Position numbers and translations under genes: made by a program
Origin: Salinibacterium sp.
Lineage (GTDB): Bacteria; Actinomycetota; Actinomycetes; Actinomycetales; Microbacteriaceae
Direction: 5' to 3'
Assembly (NCBI GenBank): GCA_025351795.1
Contig: JANXVG010000036.1
Coordinates: forward strand, 1 to 64,000
Length of the DNA stretch: 64,000 nucleotides
In this document: piece after piece, positions 28,961 through 38,820 of the stretch
Layout: each line of letters starts with the position of its first letter
Position numbering within the stretch: the first letter of the stretch is position 1
The notes under the pieces: generated by a model
Told to the model about the DNA's origin: nothing
Databases searched by the model: none
The model's input: only the letters and a program-made list of their open reading frames with translations

Positions 28961-30094
28961 CTAGCCGAGCCTCTTTCCGGCGGCCCAGACCGCCGTGACT
29001 CGCCACTCGTAGTCGAGGAGCACAGCATCCGCGGCGTGACCGGAGGCAAGCAGGCCGAGCCGGTGGCCGAGGCCGATGGCAGCGGCGGGGGTTGCGGTGA
29101 GCGCTGTGACAGCAGCGACCGGCGCGATACCCGCACCCTCGATCGCTAGGCGCAACGCCGTGTCTTGGGTGACAGTCGAGCCCGCGATCGTGTGGGTGCC
29201 ACTGAGTACGGCCAAGCCGCCCTCGACGGTGACATTGAGCGACCCGAGGCGGTAGTCGCCGTCGTGTGCCCCGGCGGCGGCCATGGCATCGGTAACGAGG
29301 GCGACGCGACCGGGCGCTGAGGTAAATACCAGTTTTGCGACATCTGGATGCACGTGCTGACCATCGAGGATCAGTTCGATCACGACGCGGTCATCTTCGA
29401 TCGCCGCGATCACCGGACCGGGTGCTCGGTGGTGGATGCCGGGCATGGCGTTGAAGACGTGCGTGAGGATTCGGGCGCCGCGGTCGAACGCCTCACGGGT
29501 GAGCGCGAAGGTGGACTCCGTGTGCCCAACGGCGACGGCAACCCCCGCCGCCACGAGGATATCGATCGCCTCCATCGCACCCGGTAGCTCCGGTGCAATC
29601 GTGAGTTGACGAAGAGTGCCGCGCGCCGCGCTGATGAGCTCGTCAAGCTCGAATGGTTGCGGCTCGATGAGAAAGTCGGCGTTGTGTGCACCTCGGCGAC
29701 CGGGCGCGAGGAACGGGCCCTCGAGGTGTGAGCCCAGAATGAGCGGGTCGGTCGCGGCGAGCGTGGCGATCGTCGACAAGCTCTGCGTGAGCGACTCGAT
29801 CGGGTTGGCCACGAGGCTGATCACCGATCGGGTCGTACCGTGGGCGCGGTGTGTGGCGAGGGCCAGCGCGATTTCGTCGGCCCCACCGTCGAAGGAGTGC
29901 CCGCCGCCGCCGTGTGCGTGCAAATCGATGAAACCGGGCACAAGCCAGTGACCGGCCACGTTTATCAGGTCGTCACCGAGTGGGTGCCGCCCGTCGCCGG
30001 TCGCGATGATCGTGTCGCCGTCGATGAGCATCCAGAAGTCGTCGACCTGCCCTCGTGCGTCAAGCTTGCGAGCCCCATGGAAGACGGTTGTCAT
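28961..30094 (-). CDS. nagA: N-acetylglucosamine-6-phosphate deacetylase
   Basis: WLVPGFIDLHAHGGGGHSFDGG...LGSHLEGPFLAPGRRGAHN...VAVGHTEST...THVFNAMPGIHHRAPG. Confidence 0.95.
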   Translation of the reverse strand: MTTVFHGARKLDARGQVDDFWMLIDGDTIIATGDGRHPLGDDLINVAGHWLVPGFIDLHAHGGGGHSFDGGADEIALALATHRAHGTTRSVISLVANPIESLTQSLSTIATLAATDPLILGSHLEGPFLAPGRRGAHNADFLIEPQPFELDELISAARGTLRQLTIAPELPGAMEAIDILVAAGVAVAVGHTESTFALTREAFDRGARILTHVFNAMPGIHHRAPGPVIAAIEDDRVVIELILDGQHVHPDVAKLVFTSAPGRVALVTDAMAAAGAHDGDYRLGSLNVTVEGGLAVLSGTHTIAGSTVTQDTALRLAIEGAGIAPVAAVTALTATPAAAIGLGHRLGLLASGHAADAVLLDYEWRVTAVWAAGKRLG

Positions 30095-30495
30095 GGTCTC
30101 GTATCGCGGGCGATTTCCGCACGCAGGTTGACAATCCCGCTGACAATCGCGAGCACAGCGAAGAGCACAGCGAAGAGCAGAGCGAAGAGCAGAGCGAAGA
30201 GCGCCGCGATGTATGACTTTCCGAGGGAAAGCCAGGCCACCGTCGCACCTGCCATGACGACGATCTCAATGATCGCGCGCCCGACGGGAGACAGCGGAAA
30301 GCGCGCTTTCGGCGAGCCGAAGAGTCCCCACAGAATTGCGGCGACGAGTGGTGTTGCGATGCCGAGCAGGACGCTGAGTGGCGGAACCCACGCCAGGAAG
30401 CCCCAGATTGCGAGGGACAGGATGGCGAACAACTCCAGAAAGAGCCGCACGATGTCGTTGGGGCCGACTTTCGAGGACGACGTCGGGACTGCCAT
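30091..30495 (-). CDS. YrdB/DUF2568-like small membrane protein
   Basis: Four hydrophobic segments; FLELFAILSLAIWGF...ILWGLFGSPKA; overlaps the nagA start. Confidence 0.7.
   Translation of the reverse strand: MAVPTSSSKVGPNDIVRLFLELFAILSLAIWGFLAWVPPLSVLLGIATPLVAAILWGLFGSPKARFPLSPVGRAIIEIVVMAGATVAWLSLGKSYIAALFALLFALLFAVLFAVLAIVSGIVNLRAEIARDTRP
30151..30198. repeat. 12-bp in-frame tandem repeat inside the YrdB-like gene
   Basis: GAGCACAGCGAA x2 then GAGCAGAGCGAA x2; encodes the repetitive LFAL/LFAV helix. Confidence 0.9.
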
Positions 30496-30515
30496 GTGTG
30501 CAGCCTACCGAGTGG

Positions 30516-32516
30516 CTAGGTTCGCGGGCGCGTGCGACGCCCGATCACGATCACGATCACTAGGCCGAGCAGCGACAGTAGCGATCCGATGACGAGCGGG
30601 GCGGCGGGGTCTGTGCCGGTGACCGCGAGCGTGACCACGAGCAACTCTGGTGTTTCGACGGCTCCCATGTCGATCACGGCGACGATGCGCGGCAGGCCGC
30701 GTTGGTCGGTAGCGGGGGCACCGGTGATCGCCGGATTGCCGGCATTGACGGCGGGACTCGATGGCGCGGGAAGCTGGGTGAACGTCGGACCGCCATTGTC
30801 GCCGAGTGCGCCGAGCTTCGGATCCACGCCGGTGATGTTTCCTGTGCCCGCCGTGACGTATGCCAGCACTGCCGAGTTCGCTGCCTGCACCAGACTCCAG
30901 TTAGACACCACCAGCGTCGGACCCTCGGGGAACGGTTGCACGGTGAGATCGAGAGCGCCGTTGCCGGCCACGATCGAGTGATCGAGGCTCAGAACGCCTA
31001 CGCCTGCAACGAAAACGCCGGGGCTGGACTGGCTCGCCGAGTTGTTGGCAACAGTGGAGTGAGTGAGCTCAAAGGTTGCGTCTGCTGCGCCCGACACCAA
31101 ATACATGGCGCCGAAGGCCTCCGCCGAGTTGCCCGAGATGGTCGAGTTCACCACGCGAATGAGCCCGGCCATACCGCCGATTACTCCGGCTTCCTCGGCC
31201 CACACGCCACCACCAGCCAACGCCTGATTGTGGGAAATCGTGGACTGGTCGACGGTGACCACCGGGGCAGCCGGATCTGCTCCGCCGCGCCACCCCCAGT
31301 TTTCGATCGACAAGCCGCCACCCGTGCCGCCGCCGGTGTCGAGTGCCGCGGCCGCATGATTGCCGTCGATGGTGGTGCGTACTATCGATACGCCGCCCGT
31401 CGGGCCGCCCTCGCCCACGTTGTCGAGGAAGATACCGCCGTACGAATAGTCGGCGACGTTATCGACTACCTCACTGTCGGCGATCGAGGCGTGTGCGCCA
31501 ATGCCGTCGACCCCAAAAATTCTGATTCCGCCGCCGAGGCCCTGACCGTTGATATTAATTGCATGATTGTTGTCGACGTGCGTCTTCGCGATGTCGAGCG
31601 TGCTGTCATAGACATCCGCACTTATGCCGCCACCGTTACCGGCGAGATTGCCGGTGATCGAACAATCATCGAGCGTTGCGGCCGACCCGGCGTGCAGAAC
31701 GAGGTCTAACCCGCCGCCGAACGTGGCGAAAGTCGACCCGGTGCCGTTATTCTGCATCGTCGTGCCTCGAATGCTGAGTGATGATGCGTTCAGGTCGCCG
31801 CCGAACCCCCCGAGCACGTTCTGGCCGAGTGACGAGTTCACAATGGTAATCGTGGCGCCACCCGTCGACTGAAATTGTGCCCCTCGTGCGGCGTTGCTGG
31901 TAGCTGAGACGGTGTCGATGGTCGCCGTGGACTCGCTTATCACCGCCGCGATGCCGTTTGCGCCGTTGCTGCTCGATCGCACGTGGCTAAACGAGAGAGC
32001 ACCGGACTGAGTGTTGATGCCGTTGTCGTGATTGGAGCTTGAGACGACGTCAGACAGTGTGAGGTCAACACACTGCGAGCGGATGCCGTCGGCGCCAAAT
32101 CCGGTAATCGTGACGCCGGAAATCGAAACCGCGAAGCTCGTGGGGATCGAGCAGTCACCGGCTTCCAGCCCGTTGCCGGCACTGGTAGCCGCGCCGTCGA
32201 TGACTAGCTTTGCCGAGCCAGGGCCAGCGATCGTGAGTGCTTTCATAATGATCGGGAGCGGTGTGGCTGGGGTCAGGGTATGGGTTCCTGATCCTGGCAG
32301 CAAGAACCCAATGGTATCTGGGCCAGCGGAGAGGTTCGCCAAGTCGATAGCGTCACGCAGGGAGCCGGGCCCGGAATCTGCGGTCGAGGTCACCGTGAAG
32401 GTGACCGCCGCCGCCGGTTCGGCGATCGCGAGGGCACCGACAAGCCCGAGCGCTGCCGCAGCTGCTATCGCTAGCGCCGCGCGCAACTGATGCCGAACGG
32501 TCGAAGTGGTGGTCAC
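30516..32516 (-). CDS. Secreted right-handed beta-helix (choice-of-anchor Q-like) surface protein with LAVTG sorting signal
   Basis: Signal peptide; repetitive parallel beta-helix pattern; C-term LAVTGTDPAAPLVIGSLLSLLGLVIVIVIGRRTRPRT. Confidence 0.85.
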   Translation of the reverse strand: MTTTSTVRHQLRAALAIAAAAALGLVGALAIAEPAAAVTFTVTSTADSGPGSLRDAIDLANLSAGPDTIGFLLPGSGTHTLTPATPLPIIMKALTIAGPGSAKLVIDGAATSAGNGLEAGDCSIPTSFAVSISGVTITGFGADGIRSQCVDLTLSDVVSSSNHDNGINTQSGALSFSHVRSSSNGANGIAAVISESTATIDTVSATSNAARGAQFQSTGGATITIVNSSLGQNVLGGFGGDLNASSLSIRGTTMQNNGTGSTFATFGGGLDLVLHAGSAATLDDCSITGNLAGNGGGISADVYDSTLDIAKTHVDNNHAININGQGLGGGIRIFGVDGIGAHASIADSEVVDNVADYSYGGIFLDNVGEGGPTGGVSIVRTTIDGNHAAAALDTGGGTGGGLSIENWGWRGGADPAAPVVTVDQSTISHNQALAGGGVWAEEAGVIGGMAGLIRVVNSTISGNSAEAFGAMYLVSGAADATFELTHSTVANNSASQSSPGVFVAGVGVLSLDHSIVAGNGALDLTVQPFPEGPTLVVSNWSLVQAANSAVLAYVTAGTGNITGVDPKLGALGDNGGPTFTQLPAPSSPAVNAGNPAITGAPATDQRGLPRIVAVIDMGAVETPELLVVTLAVTGTDPAAPLVIGSLLSLLGLVIVIVIGRRTRPRT

Positions 32517-32610
32517 GATGGTCCCTGCTGTGTGGTTTCTGCGTTGTTTCTGGAAACGGGTTAGAGCTCGCCGTAGTCTATCGGCTGCACGGGCTGTGCC
32601 GACGGTCAGG

Positions 32611-33468
32611 TCAGCGGAAAATTATGGTGCGGGCGCCGTCGAGTAACACGCGACCTTCGGCAAACCACTTGACCGCCTGGGTGAGGGTGCGCGACTCTTC
32701 GTCCTGACCGATCGCGACGAGCTCAGCCGCACTCCGCGAGTGGTCGACACGCACCACGTTCTGCTCGATGATCGGCCCCTCATCGAGTTCTCTCGTAACG
32801 AAGTGCGCGGTCGCTCCAATAAGTTTCACGCCCCGCGCGTGAGCTTGTTTATATGGATTGGCCCCCTTGAACCCGGGCAAGAATGAATGATGGATGTTGA
32901 TCACCCGACCGCTGAGGGCGGCACACAAGTCGGGTGAAAGTATCTGCATGTATCTCGCGAGCACGACGAGTTCGATAGCTCGGTGCTCCACCACTTCGAG
33001 AACACGGTCTTCGAATGCGAGCTTTTGCCCGGCCGTCGACACGGCGTGCGATTCGAACGGTACGTCATAAAACTTCGCGAGGCCGGCGAGTTCGGGATGG
33101 TTGCTCATCACGAGCGGAAGGTCGACAGTGAGTTGCCCGGTACGTTGCCGGTACAACAGGTCATTGAGGCAGTGCCCAGCTGTCGAAACCAGTACCAGCG
33201 TGCGTAGCGGACGACCGACGATGTCGAGTTGCCAGATCATTCCGTAGCTCGCCGTCACCGGCAGGAGTTTCTCTTCAAAGGCTTCACGATGTGCGGCCGA
33301 TTCGACCTGCAGGCGCATGAAGAACCGCCCGGTGTCTGCGCTCGAAAATTGTTGAGACTCGGTAATGTTGCCGCCTGCTTCGACAATCGCGCCACTGACC
33401 GCGTGCACGATGCCTGGCCTGTCGTCGCACACAAGAGTCAAGATCCAGTGGGTGGTCACGTCGGTCAC
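32611..33468 (-). CDS. purU: Formyltetrahydrofolate deformylase
   Basis: WILTLVCDDRPGIVHAVSGAIVEAGGNITESQQF...NIHHSFLPGFKGANPYKQAHARGVKLIGATAHFVT; start near 33459-33468. Confidence 0.94.
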   Translation of the reverse strand: MTDVTTHWILTLVCDDRPGIVHAVSGAIVEAGGNITESQQFSSADTGRFFMRLQVESAAHREAFEEKLLPVTASYGMIWQLDIVGRPLRTLVLVSTAGHCLNDLLYRQRTGQLTVDLPLVMSNHPELAGLAKFYDVPFESHAVSTAGQKLAFEDRVLEVVEHRAIELVVLARYMQILSPDLCAALSGRVINIHHSFLPGFKGANPYKQAHARGVKLIGATAHFVTRELDEGPIIEQNVVRVDHSRSAAELVAIGQDEESRTLTQAVKWFAEGRVLLDGARTIIFR

Positions 33469-33552
33469 CTCACCAGAGTAGCGGCGCGAGTACTCTGGAA
33501 CGGATGCCGCTGCACCGCGACATCCCGCAGGGGCGGCGCGGCGCACCACACC

Positions 33553-34779
33553 ATGAACGGATCCCTGCGCTCCATGAGCCCACGTGACGCGGCCACGACC
33601 AAACCTTTTCCGTGGCCGGGACTTCTCATTCTCTCTGCGCTCGTGTTCGTGTCTGTCACGAGCGAGTTTCTGCCCACCGGACTGCTGCCAGACATCGCAC
33701 GCGAATTGAACGTCACCGAGTCGCAGGTAGGGCTTCTCATAACGCTCTTCGCTGGCACTGTAGTACTCACTGCGGCGCCCCTCACGACGATCACTCGCCG
33801 ATATTCTCGTAAATCGCTTGTGATCGTGGTTCTTCTGGTCTTCGTGATTGCCAACGCGCTCGCGGCGATCGCTCCAAGCTATGCGGTGTTGGCGATCGCG
33901 CGCGTTGTTGGTGGGCTCGCGCACGGACTCTTCTGGGCCGTGGTCGGTGCATACGGCGGCTATCTGGTGCCGAAGCATCAGCTCGGGCGGGCAGTCGCGG
34001 TCACTAGCGCCGGGGCAACTGCCGCGTTCGTGCTGGGGGTTCCGCTAGGCACCGCGGTGGGCCACGCGCTCGGCTGGAGACTCGCGTTTGGTGTTGTCGC
34101 AATCGTGGTGCTTGTTCTCGTGGGGCTGGTTGTGCGTTTCCTGCCGGCGGTGCGGCACGTCGAGCCGCTGACGACAGGCGAAATTCCACTCCCGCTCCGA
34201 CGGGACAAGAGCATTCCGGGCGTCGTGATCATCTGTGCGATTGTGCTCGTGGTCATGATTGGCCACAACCTCTTCTATACCTACGTCGTTCCCTACCTCA
34301 CAACTGTCGCTGGTTTCGCGCCCGGGTCGATCTCTGCCCTCCTATTCGTCTACGGTGGCGCCGGCGCGATCGGGCTGGTCGTCGCAGGCACATTGGCTAA
34401 CCGGTACCCGCGCGCTGGACTGGTGATCGCCATCGCTGTCGTGGCGGCCAGTGTTGTGGTGATCGGCATGTTCCCGACGCTCACCGTGATCGTCCTCCCG
34501 ATGATTGTGGTGTGGGGGATCGCCTTCGGCGGCGCACCGGCGATGCTGCAGACCCGGCTGCTGCACACGGCATCCGCGCGGCTGAGAGACGTGGCATCCG
34601 CATACCTTACGACCGCGTTCAACGTCGGGATCGGCGGCGGCGCCCTCATCGGCGGCCTGATCCTCGATCGGGTTGGTCTGAGAGCACTTCCATTCGTGGA
34701 TGCCGCGATCATCGCGCTCGGCGTAGTTCTCGTCGTGGTCGGCGATGCCTGGTTGCGGGCACGCCACGTGCATCGTTAG
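33553..34779 (+). CDS. MFS transporter
   Basis: About 12 hydrophobic segments; EFLPTGLLPDIARELNVTESQVGLLITLFAGTVVLTAAPL. Confidence 0.88.
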   Translation: MNGSLRSMSPRDAATTKPFPWPGLLILSALVFVSVTSEFLPTGLLPDIARELNVTESQVGLLITLFAGTVVLTAAPLTTITRRYSRKSLVIVVLLVFVIANALAAIAPSYAVLAIARVVGGLAHGLFWAVVGAYGGYLVPKHQLGRAVAVTSAGATAAFVLGVPLGTAVGHALGWRLAFGVVAIVVLVLVGLVVRFLPAVRHVEPLTTGEIPLPLRRDKSIPGVVIICAIVLVVMIGHNLFYTYVVPYLTTVAGFAPGSISALLFVYGGAGAIGLVVAGTLANRYPRAGLVIAIAVVAASVVVIGMFPTLTVIVLPMIVVWGIAFGGAPAMLQTRLLHTASARLRDVASAYLTTAFNVGIGGGALIGGLILDRVGLRALPFVDAAIIALGVVLVVVGDAWLRARHVHR

Positions 34780-36257
34780 TGGTGCCACGCCACCTCGGGC
34801 GCCCGGTAGTAGCCGATGCCGGCGGCGTCGAGCCGCAGTCCCAGCGCGGCGAGCCGTGGCGCGAAGTCCGCGAAGTTGCGCGGCACGGACGGTCGCGCTG
34901 ACCAGGCGATTTCTGCCACACACGCGATGCGCGGAAACGCCATCGACTCAAGGTCGGCGATAGTGGCAAGTGTTTCGGTCCAGAGGGCTGCCTCGATGCC
35001 GAGCAGCTGGTCATCGTCGATGCCGGGGAGAATGGCGGCCGGGTCCCACTGGTAAGAATCCGGCACGCTGGTTGCGCCATCGGCCCACGTGAGTCCAAGG
35101 GTGCTGGAGTCGTCGTACTTCATGTCGAGGTAGGCAACATCTGCTGGGGCCATGACGAGTCGCCCACCCTGCTGAATGAACGAGAGTGCGTGTGCTGCGG
35201 CATCCGCCTGGGCAGTCGTGAAGCTCCAGTATTCGCCGATCGTGCCGGCCGGCAATCGAGTGCTGCGTCCCAGCTCGTGCCAGCCGATCACGGTCTTACC
35301 ATGGCTGGCAACGATGGCGGCGGCACGACTCACAAAGGTGAGAAAGTCTGCTTCTGGAGTTGTGAGAGACTCATCGCCGCCGATGTGGATCCACGGCCCT
35401 GGCGTCAGTTCAGCGAGTTCGGTGATGACATCGTCGAAGAACTCGTAGGTGCGCTCGGCACCGATGCAGAGCGATGAGAAGCCAACCTCGATGCCCTCGT
35501 ACACAGCCGGTGAACGTCCATCGCAGTTGAGTTCTGGGTAGCTCGCGAGGGCGGCATTGGTGTGGCCGGGCACGTCGATCTCTGGCACCACGGTGACGTA
35601 TCGCGATGCCGCGTATGCCACGATGTCTCGATAGTCGTCGTGCGAGTAGAAGCCACCCCCGGTGCCACCCACCTGTGTCGCCGCACCGATCTCGGTGAGC
35701 TTCGGCCAGCGATCGATCGCGATGCGCCAGCCTTGATCATCGGTGAGGTGCAGATGCAGCACATTGATCTTGAGCATGGCGATGTCGTCGATGTATCGCT
35801 TCACCGTCGCTATGTCGAAAAAGTGCCGCGCGACATCTAACATTGCGCCGCGATACGCGAACCGTGGGTAGTCGTGGATGACCGTAGCTGCCACCACCCA
35901 CTCGGCATCAGCCTGCGCGCGACCCTCGATGGCGGGCGGCAGAAGCTGGCGCAGGGTTTGCGCCCCGGCGAATAGTGCGGCTGCATCGTCTGCTGCCAGC
36001 CGGATGCCGGTTGTCGTCACCACGAGGTCATATCCGCCAGCCGGGTGCCCGGCTTCGATTACGAGTGTGATGTCGCCCGTGTCTCCGACCGGGAACGGCA
36101 ATCCGGTGGCGGGTCGTAACAACTCGCCGAGGTAGTTAGCGACAGGGAGACCATCACCCGTTGCGCGAATGCCCGTGGTCGGGGTGATCACGAATTCTCC
36201 CTGGCCCGCAACCTGCGACACGGGATCGGGAATGACGGTGCCGGGTACCGTGGGCAT
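34776..36257 (-). CDS. Beta-N-acetylhexosaminidase (GH20)
   Basis: AYRGAMLDVARHFFDIATVKRYIDDIAMLKINVLHLHLTDDQGWRI...WIHIGGDES. Confidence 0.95.
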   Translation of the reverse strand: MPTVPGTVIPDPVSQVAGQGEFVITPTTGIRATGDGLPVANYLGELLRPATGLPFPVGDTGDITLVIEAGHPAGGYDLVVTTTGIRLAADDAAALFAGAQTLRQLLPPAIEGRAQADAEWVVAATVIHDYPRFAYRGAMLDVARHFFDIATVKRYIDDIAMLKINVLHLHLTDDQGWRIAIDRWPKLTEIGAATQVGGTGGGFYSHDDYRDIVAYAASRYVTVVPEIDVPGHTNAALASYPELNCDGRSPAVYEGIEVGFSSLCIGAERTYEFFDDVITELAELTPGPWIHIGGDESLTTPEADFLTFVSRAAAIVASHGKTVIGWHELGRSTRLPAGTIGEYWSFTTAQADAAAHALSFIQQGGRLVMAPADVAYLDMKYDDSSTLGLTWADGATSVPDSYQWDPAAILPGIDDDQLLGIEAALWTETLATIADLESMAFPRIACVAEIAWSARPSVPRNFADFAPRLAALGLRLDAAGIGYYRAPEVAWHH

Positions 36258-36282
36258 GGATGATCCGTTCGGGTTAGGTCAA

Positions 36283-36303
36283 TTTGCTAGGAGTCTTAAC
36301 TAA
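36283..36303. promoter_or_regulatory. Candidate second ROK-regulator operator upstream of GH20 gene
   Basis: TTTGCTAGGAGTCTTAACTAA matches 15/21 positions of TTTGTTCGTAAGCTTTACTAA at 22407. Confidence 0.35.
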
Positions 36304-36346
36304 CTCGCCAGACAATTCTCGCAGAGACAGCCAGCCGTCGCCACCG

Positions 36347-36440
36347 CTAGACTGGGATGGTCGCAACTGGCGTTGAGGTGGGCAACCATCGGGGAGCGAT
36401 CGACATCGATTGGGCCGTACGCCTGGGCTCACCGGATACC
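36347..36440 (+). ncRNA. ZTP (ZMP/ZTP, pfl-type) riboswitch upstream of glyA-folD
   Basis: Contains CGCAACTGGCG...GGTGGGCAACCATCGGGGAGCG...GTACGCCTGGGC, the conserved pfl-motif segments, 5' of glyA. Confidence 0.88.
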
Positions 36441-36475
36441 TTTGTCATATCCGTCTGAGTGTCTAGGAGCCGCCA

Positions 36476-37783
36476 GTGTCTGCAACCGTCACATCCTCAC
36501 AGTCTTCTTTCACTGCCCCATTGGCCGAGGTCGATCCCGAGATCGCCGCCGTGCTCGAGTCTGAACTCGGCCGTCAGCGCGGCACCCTTGAGATGATCGC
36601 CAGTGAGAACTTCGTTCCGCGCGCCGTGCTCGAGGCGCAGGGCTCGGTGCTCACCAATAAGTACGCGGAAGGTTACCCCGGTCGCCGCTACTACGGTGGC
36701 TGCGAGTTCGTGGATGTCGCGGAGTCCCTCGCCATCTCCCGGGCGAAGTCGTTGTTCGGTGCCGCGTACGCCAATGTGCAGCCGCACTCCGGGGCATCCG
36801 CGAACGCCGCTGTTCTCGCCGCCATCGCCGCGCCTGGTGACAGAATTCTCGGGCTGGAGCTTGCCCACGGCGGCCATCTCACGCACGGCATGAAGCTCAA
36901 CTTCTCGGGCAAGCTCTACGAAGCGCACGCCTACGGAGTGGACCCCACAACCTTCCTCGTCGACATGGATGTTGTGCGCGAGAAAGCGCTTGAGGTGCGC
37001 CCGCGGGTGCTCATTGCCGGCTGGTCGGCTTACCCGCGCCAACTGGACTTCGCTGCGTTCCGTGCCATTGCCGACGAGGTGGGAGCCGTGCTCTGGGTCG
37101 ACATGGCCCATTTCGCGGGACTCGTGGCCGCGGGCCTGCACCCTTCGCCGGTGCCGCACGCGCACGTGACGTCATCCACCGTGCACAAAACGATTGGCGG
37201 ACCGCGGTCGGGCTTCATCCTCACCAATGACCTCGACTTGCAGAAGAAGATCAACTCAAACGTCTTCCCGGGCCAGCAAGGGGGGCCGCTCATGCACGTC
37301 ATCGCGGCCAAGGCGACGGCGTTCAAGCTTGCGGCAGAACCCGAATTCACGGATCGCCAGGAGCGCACCATTAGGGGCGCACAAATTCTGGCCGCTCGGC
37401 TGACCGAGCCAGACTCGGTTTCGGTGGGCATCGACGTGCTGACCGGCGGTACCGATGTGCACCTCGTGCTCGTCGATTTGCGCAACGCGGCGATTCACGG
37501 TCAGGATGCCGAGGATATTTTGCACTCGGTCGGCATTACCGTGAACCGCAATGCGGTGCCATTCGACCCGCGGCCGCCGATGACGCCGTCTGGTGTGCGC
37601 ATCGGTACCCCGGCGCTCGCCACCCGCGGTTTCGGCGACGAGGAGTTCACCGAGGTTGCCGACATCATCGCGACGGCCCTCAAGCCCGCTCCGGATGTCG
37701 CGGCGCTCCGCGCTCGCGTGCTGACCCTCACCGACGGCTACCCGCTCTACCCGGGACTTGTTTCGCCGGGAGCGTGGGCGTAG
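36476..37783 (+). CDS. glyA: Serine hydroxymethyltransferase
   Basis: [43 protein letters not shown]...[18 protein letters not shown]. Confidence 0.97.
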   Translation: MSATVTSSQSSFTAPLAEVDPEIAAVLESELGRQRGTLEMIASENFVPRAVLEAQGSVLTNKYAEGYPGRRYYGGCEFVDVAESLAISRAKSLFGAAYANVQPHSGASANAAVLAAIAAPGDRILGLELAHGGHLTHGMKLNFSGKLYEAHAYGVDPTTFLVDMDVVREKALEVRPRVLIAGWSAYPRQLDFAAFRAIADEVGAVLWVDMAHFAGLVAAGLHPSPVPHAHVTSSTVHKTIGGPRSGFILTNDLDLQKKINSNVFPGQQGGPLMHVIAAKATAFKLAAEPEFTDRQERTIRGAQILAARLTEPDSVSVGIDVLTGGTDVHLVLVDLRNAAIHGQDAEDILHSVGITVNRNAVPFDPRPPMTPSGVRIGTPALATRGFGDEEFTEVADIIATALKPAPDVAALRARVLTLTDGYPLYPGLVSPGAWA

Positions 37784-37796
37784 GGACGTACGCATC

Positions 37797-38690
37797 GTGA
37801 CAGCCATCCGACTTGACGGTGTCGCCACCGCGACCGCGGTCAAGAACGAGCTCGCCGCGCGGATTGCGGCCCTGCGGGCGCGCGGCATTGTTCCCGGGCT
37901 CGGCACCCTGCTCGTGGGGGAGAACCCAGGCTCGATTTCGTACGTGGCAGGCAAGCACCGTGATTGTGCGGAGGTGGGCATCGAGTCGATTCGTGTTGAT
38001 TTGCCGGCCACGGCATCAGAAGCGGATGTGCGCGCCGCCATCGCCGACCTCAATGCGAATCCCGTGGTCACCGGCTATATCATCCAGCTGCCGTTGCCTG
38101 CGGGCAATGACGAGAACGCGATGCTCGAACTGATGGATCCGAACAAGGATGCAGACGGACTGCATCCCACCAACCTCGGCCGTCTGGTGCTCGGGGTGGG
38201 CGGCGATATCAGCTCGCCCCTGCCGTGCACCCCGGCCGGGATCGTCGAGTTGCTTCAGCGTTATGACGTGCCGATCTCGGGCCAGCACGTCGTCGTGGTC
38301 GGACGCGGGTTGACAGTGGGGCGCCCGCTCGGCTTGCTGCTCACGCGTAAGGGCTTGGATGCGACCGTCACACTGACCCACTCCCGCACCCGAAATCTTG
38401 GGTCGTACGTGCGCCAGGCCGACATTTTGGTCGCCGCGGTCGGCGTAGCCGCACTTATCGCGCCCCACTGGGTGAAGCCCGGTAGCGCCGTGCTCGACGT
38501 CGGTATCACCCGCGTGGTCAACCCGGAGACCGGTAAGGCACGCCTGGTGGGCGACGTAGACCCGGGGGTCGCGGATGTCGCGGGCTACCTGTCACCCGTG
38601 CCCGGCGGTGTCGGCCCGATGACGCGCGCAATGTTGCTCAAGAACGTGGTGGATGCGGCTGAGCGCCTCCAGCCAGCACTGACTACGTGA
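37797..38690 (+). CDS. folD: Methylenetetrahydrofolate dehydrogenase/cyclohydrolase
   Basis: [26 protein letters not shown]...GYIIQLPLP...[17 protein letters not shown]...[16 protein letters not shown]. Confidence 0.96.
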   Translation: MTAIRLDGVATATAVKNELAARIAALRARGIVPGLGTLLVGENPGSISYVAGKHRDCAEVGIESIRVDLPATASEADVRAAIADLNANPVVTGYIIQLPLPAGNDENAMLELMDPNKDADGLHPTNLGRLVLGVGGDISSPLPCTPAGIVELLQRYDVPISGQHVVVVGRGLTVGRPLGLLLTRKGLDATVTLTHSRTRNLGSYVRQADILVAAVGVAALIAPHWVKPGSAVLDVGITRVVNPETGKARLVGDVDPGVADVAGYLSPVPGGVGPMTRAMLLKNVVDAAERLQPALTT

Positions 38691-38694
38691 CCGC

Positions 38695-38747
38695 GGGCCG
38701 CCCCGCGCGGCGCCGCGGCGCCTCGGTATGACCCGGCGCGGCGGCCC
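38695..38747. terminator. Candidate bidirectional hairpin between convergent folD and galK
   Basis: GGGCCGCCCCGCGC pairs with GCGCGGCGGCCC with one bulge; loop contains GGCGCCGCGGCGCC. Confidence 0.4.
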
Positions 38748-38820
38748 CACCTGACCGACCGCGCCCGCCCTCGTCGGCCGAGCACCGACCCGCTGGCCGC
38801 ACCGACCCGCCCGCCGCGGA

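Noticed and set aside
30702-31709. 335-aa plus-strand ORF opposite the beta-helix protein
   Set aside because: Mirror of the repetitive beta-helix gene; His/Cys/Arg-rich shadow translation.
33229-33552. N-terminal extension of the MFS ORF
   Set aside because: Overlaps purU and shows no membrane protein character; ATG at 33553 preferred.
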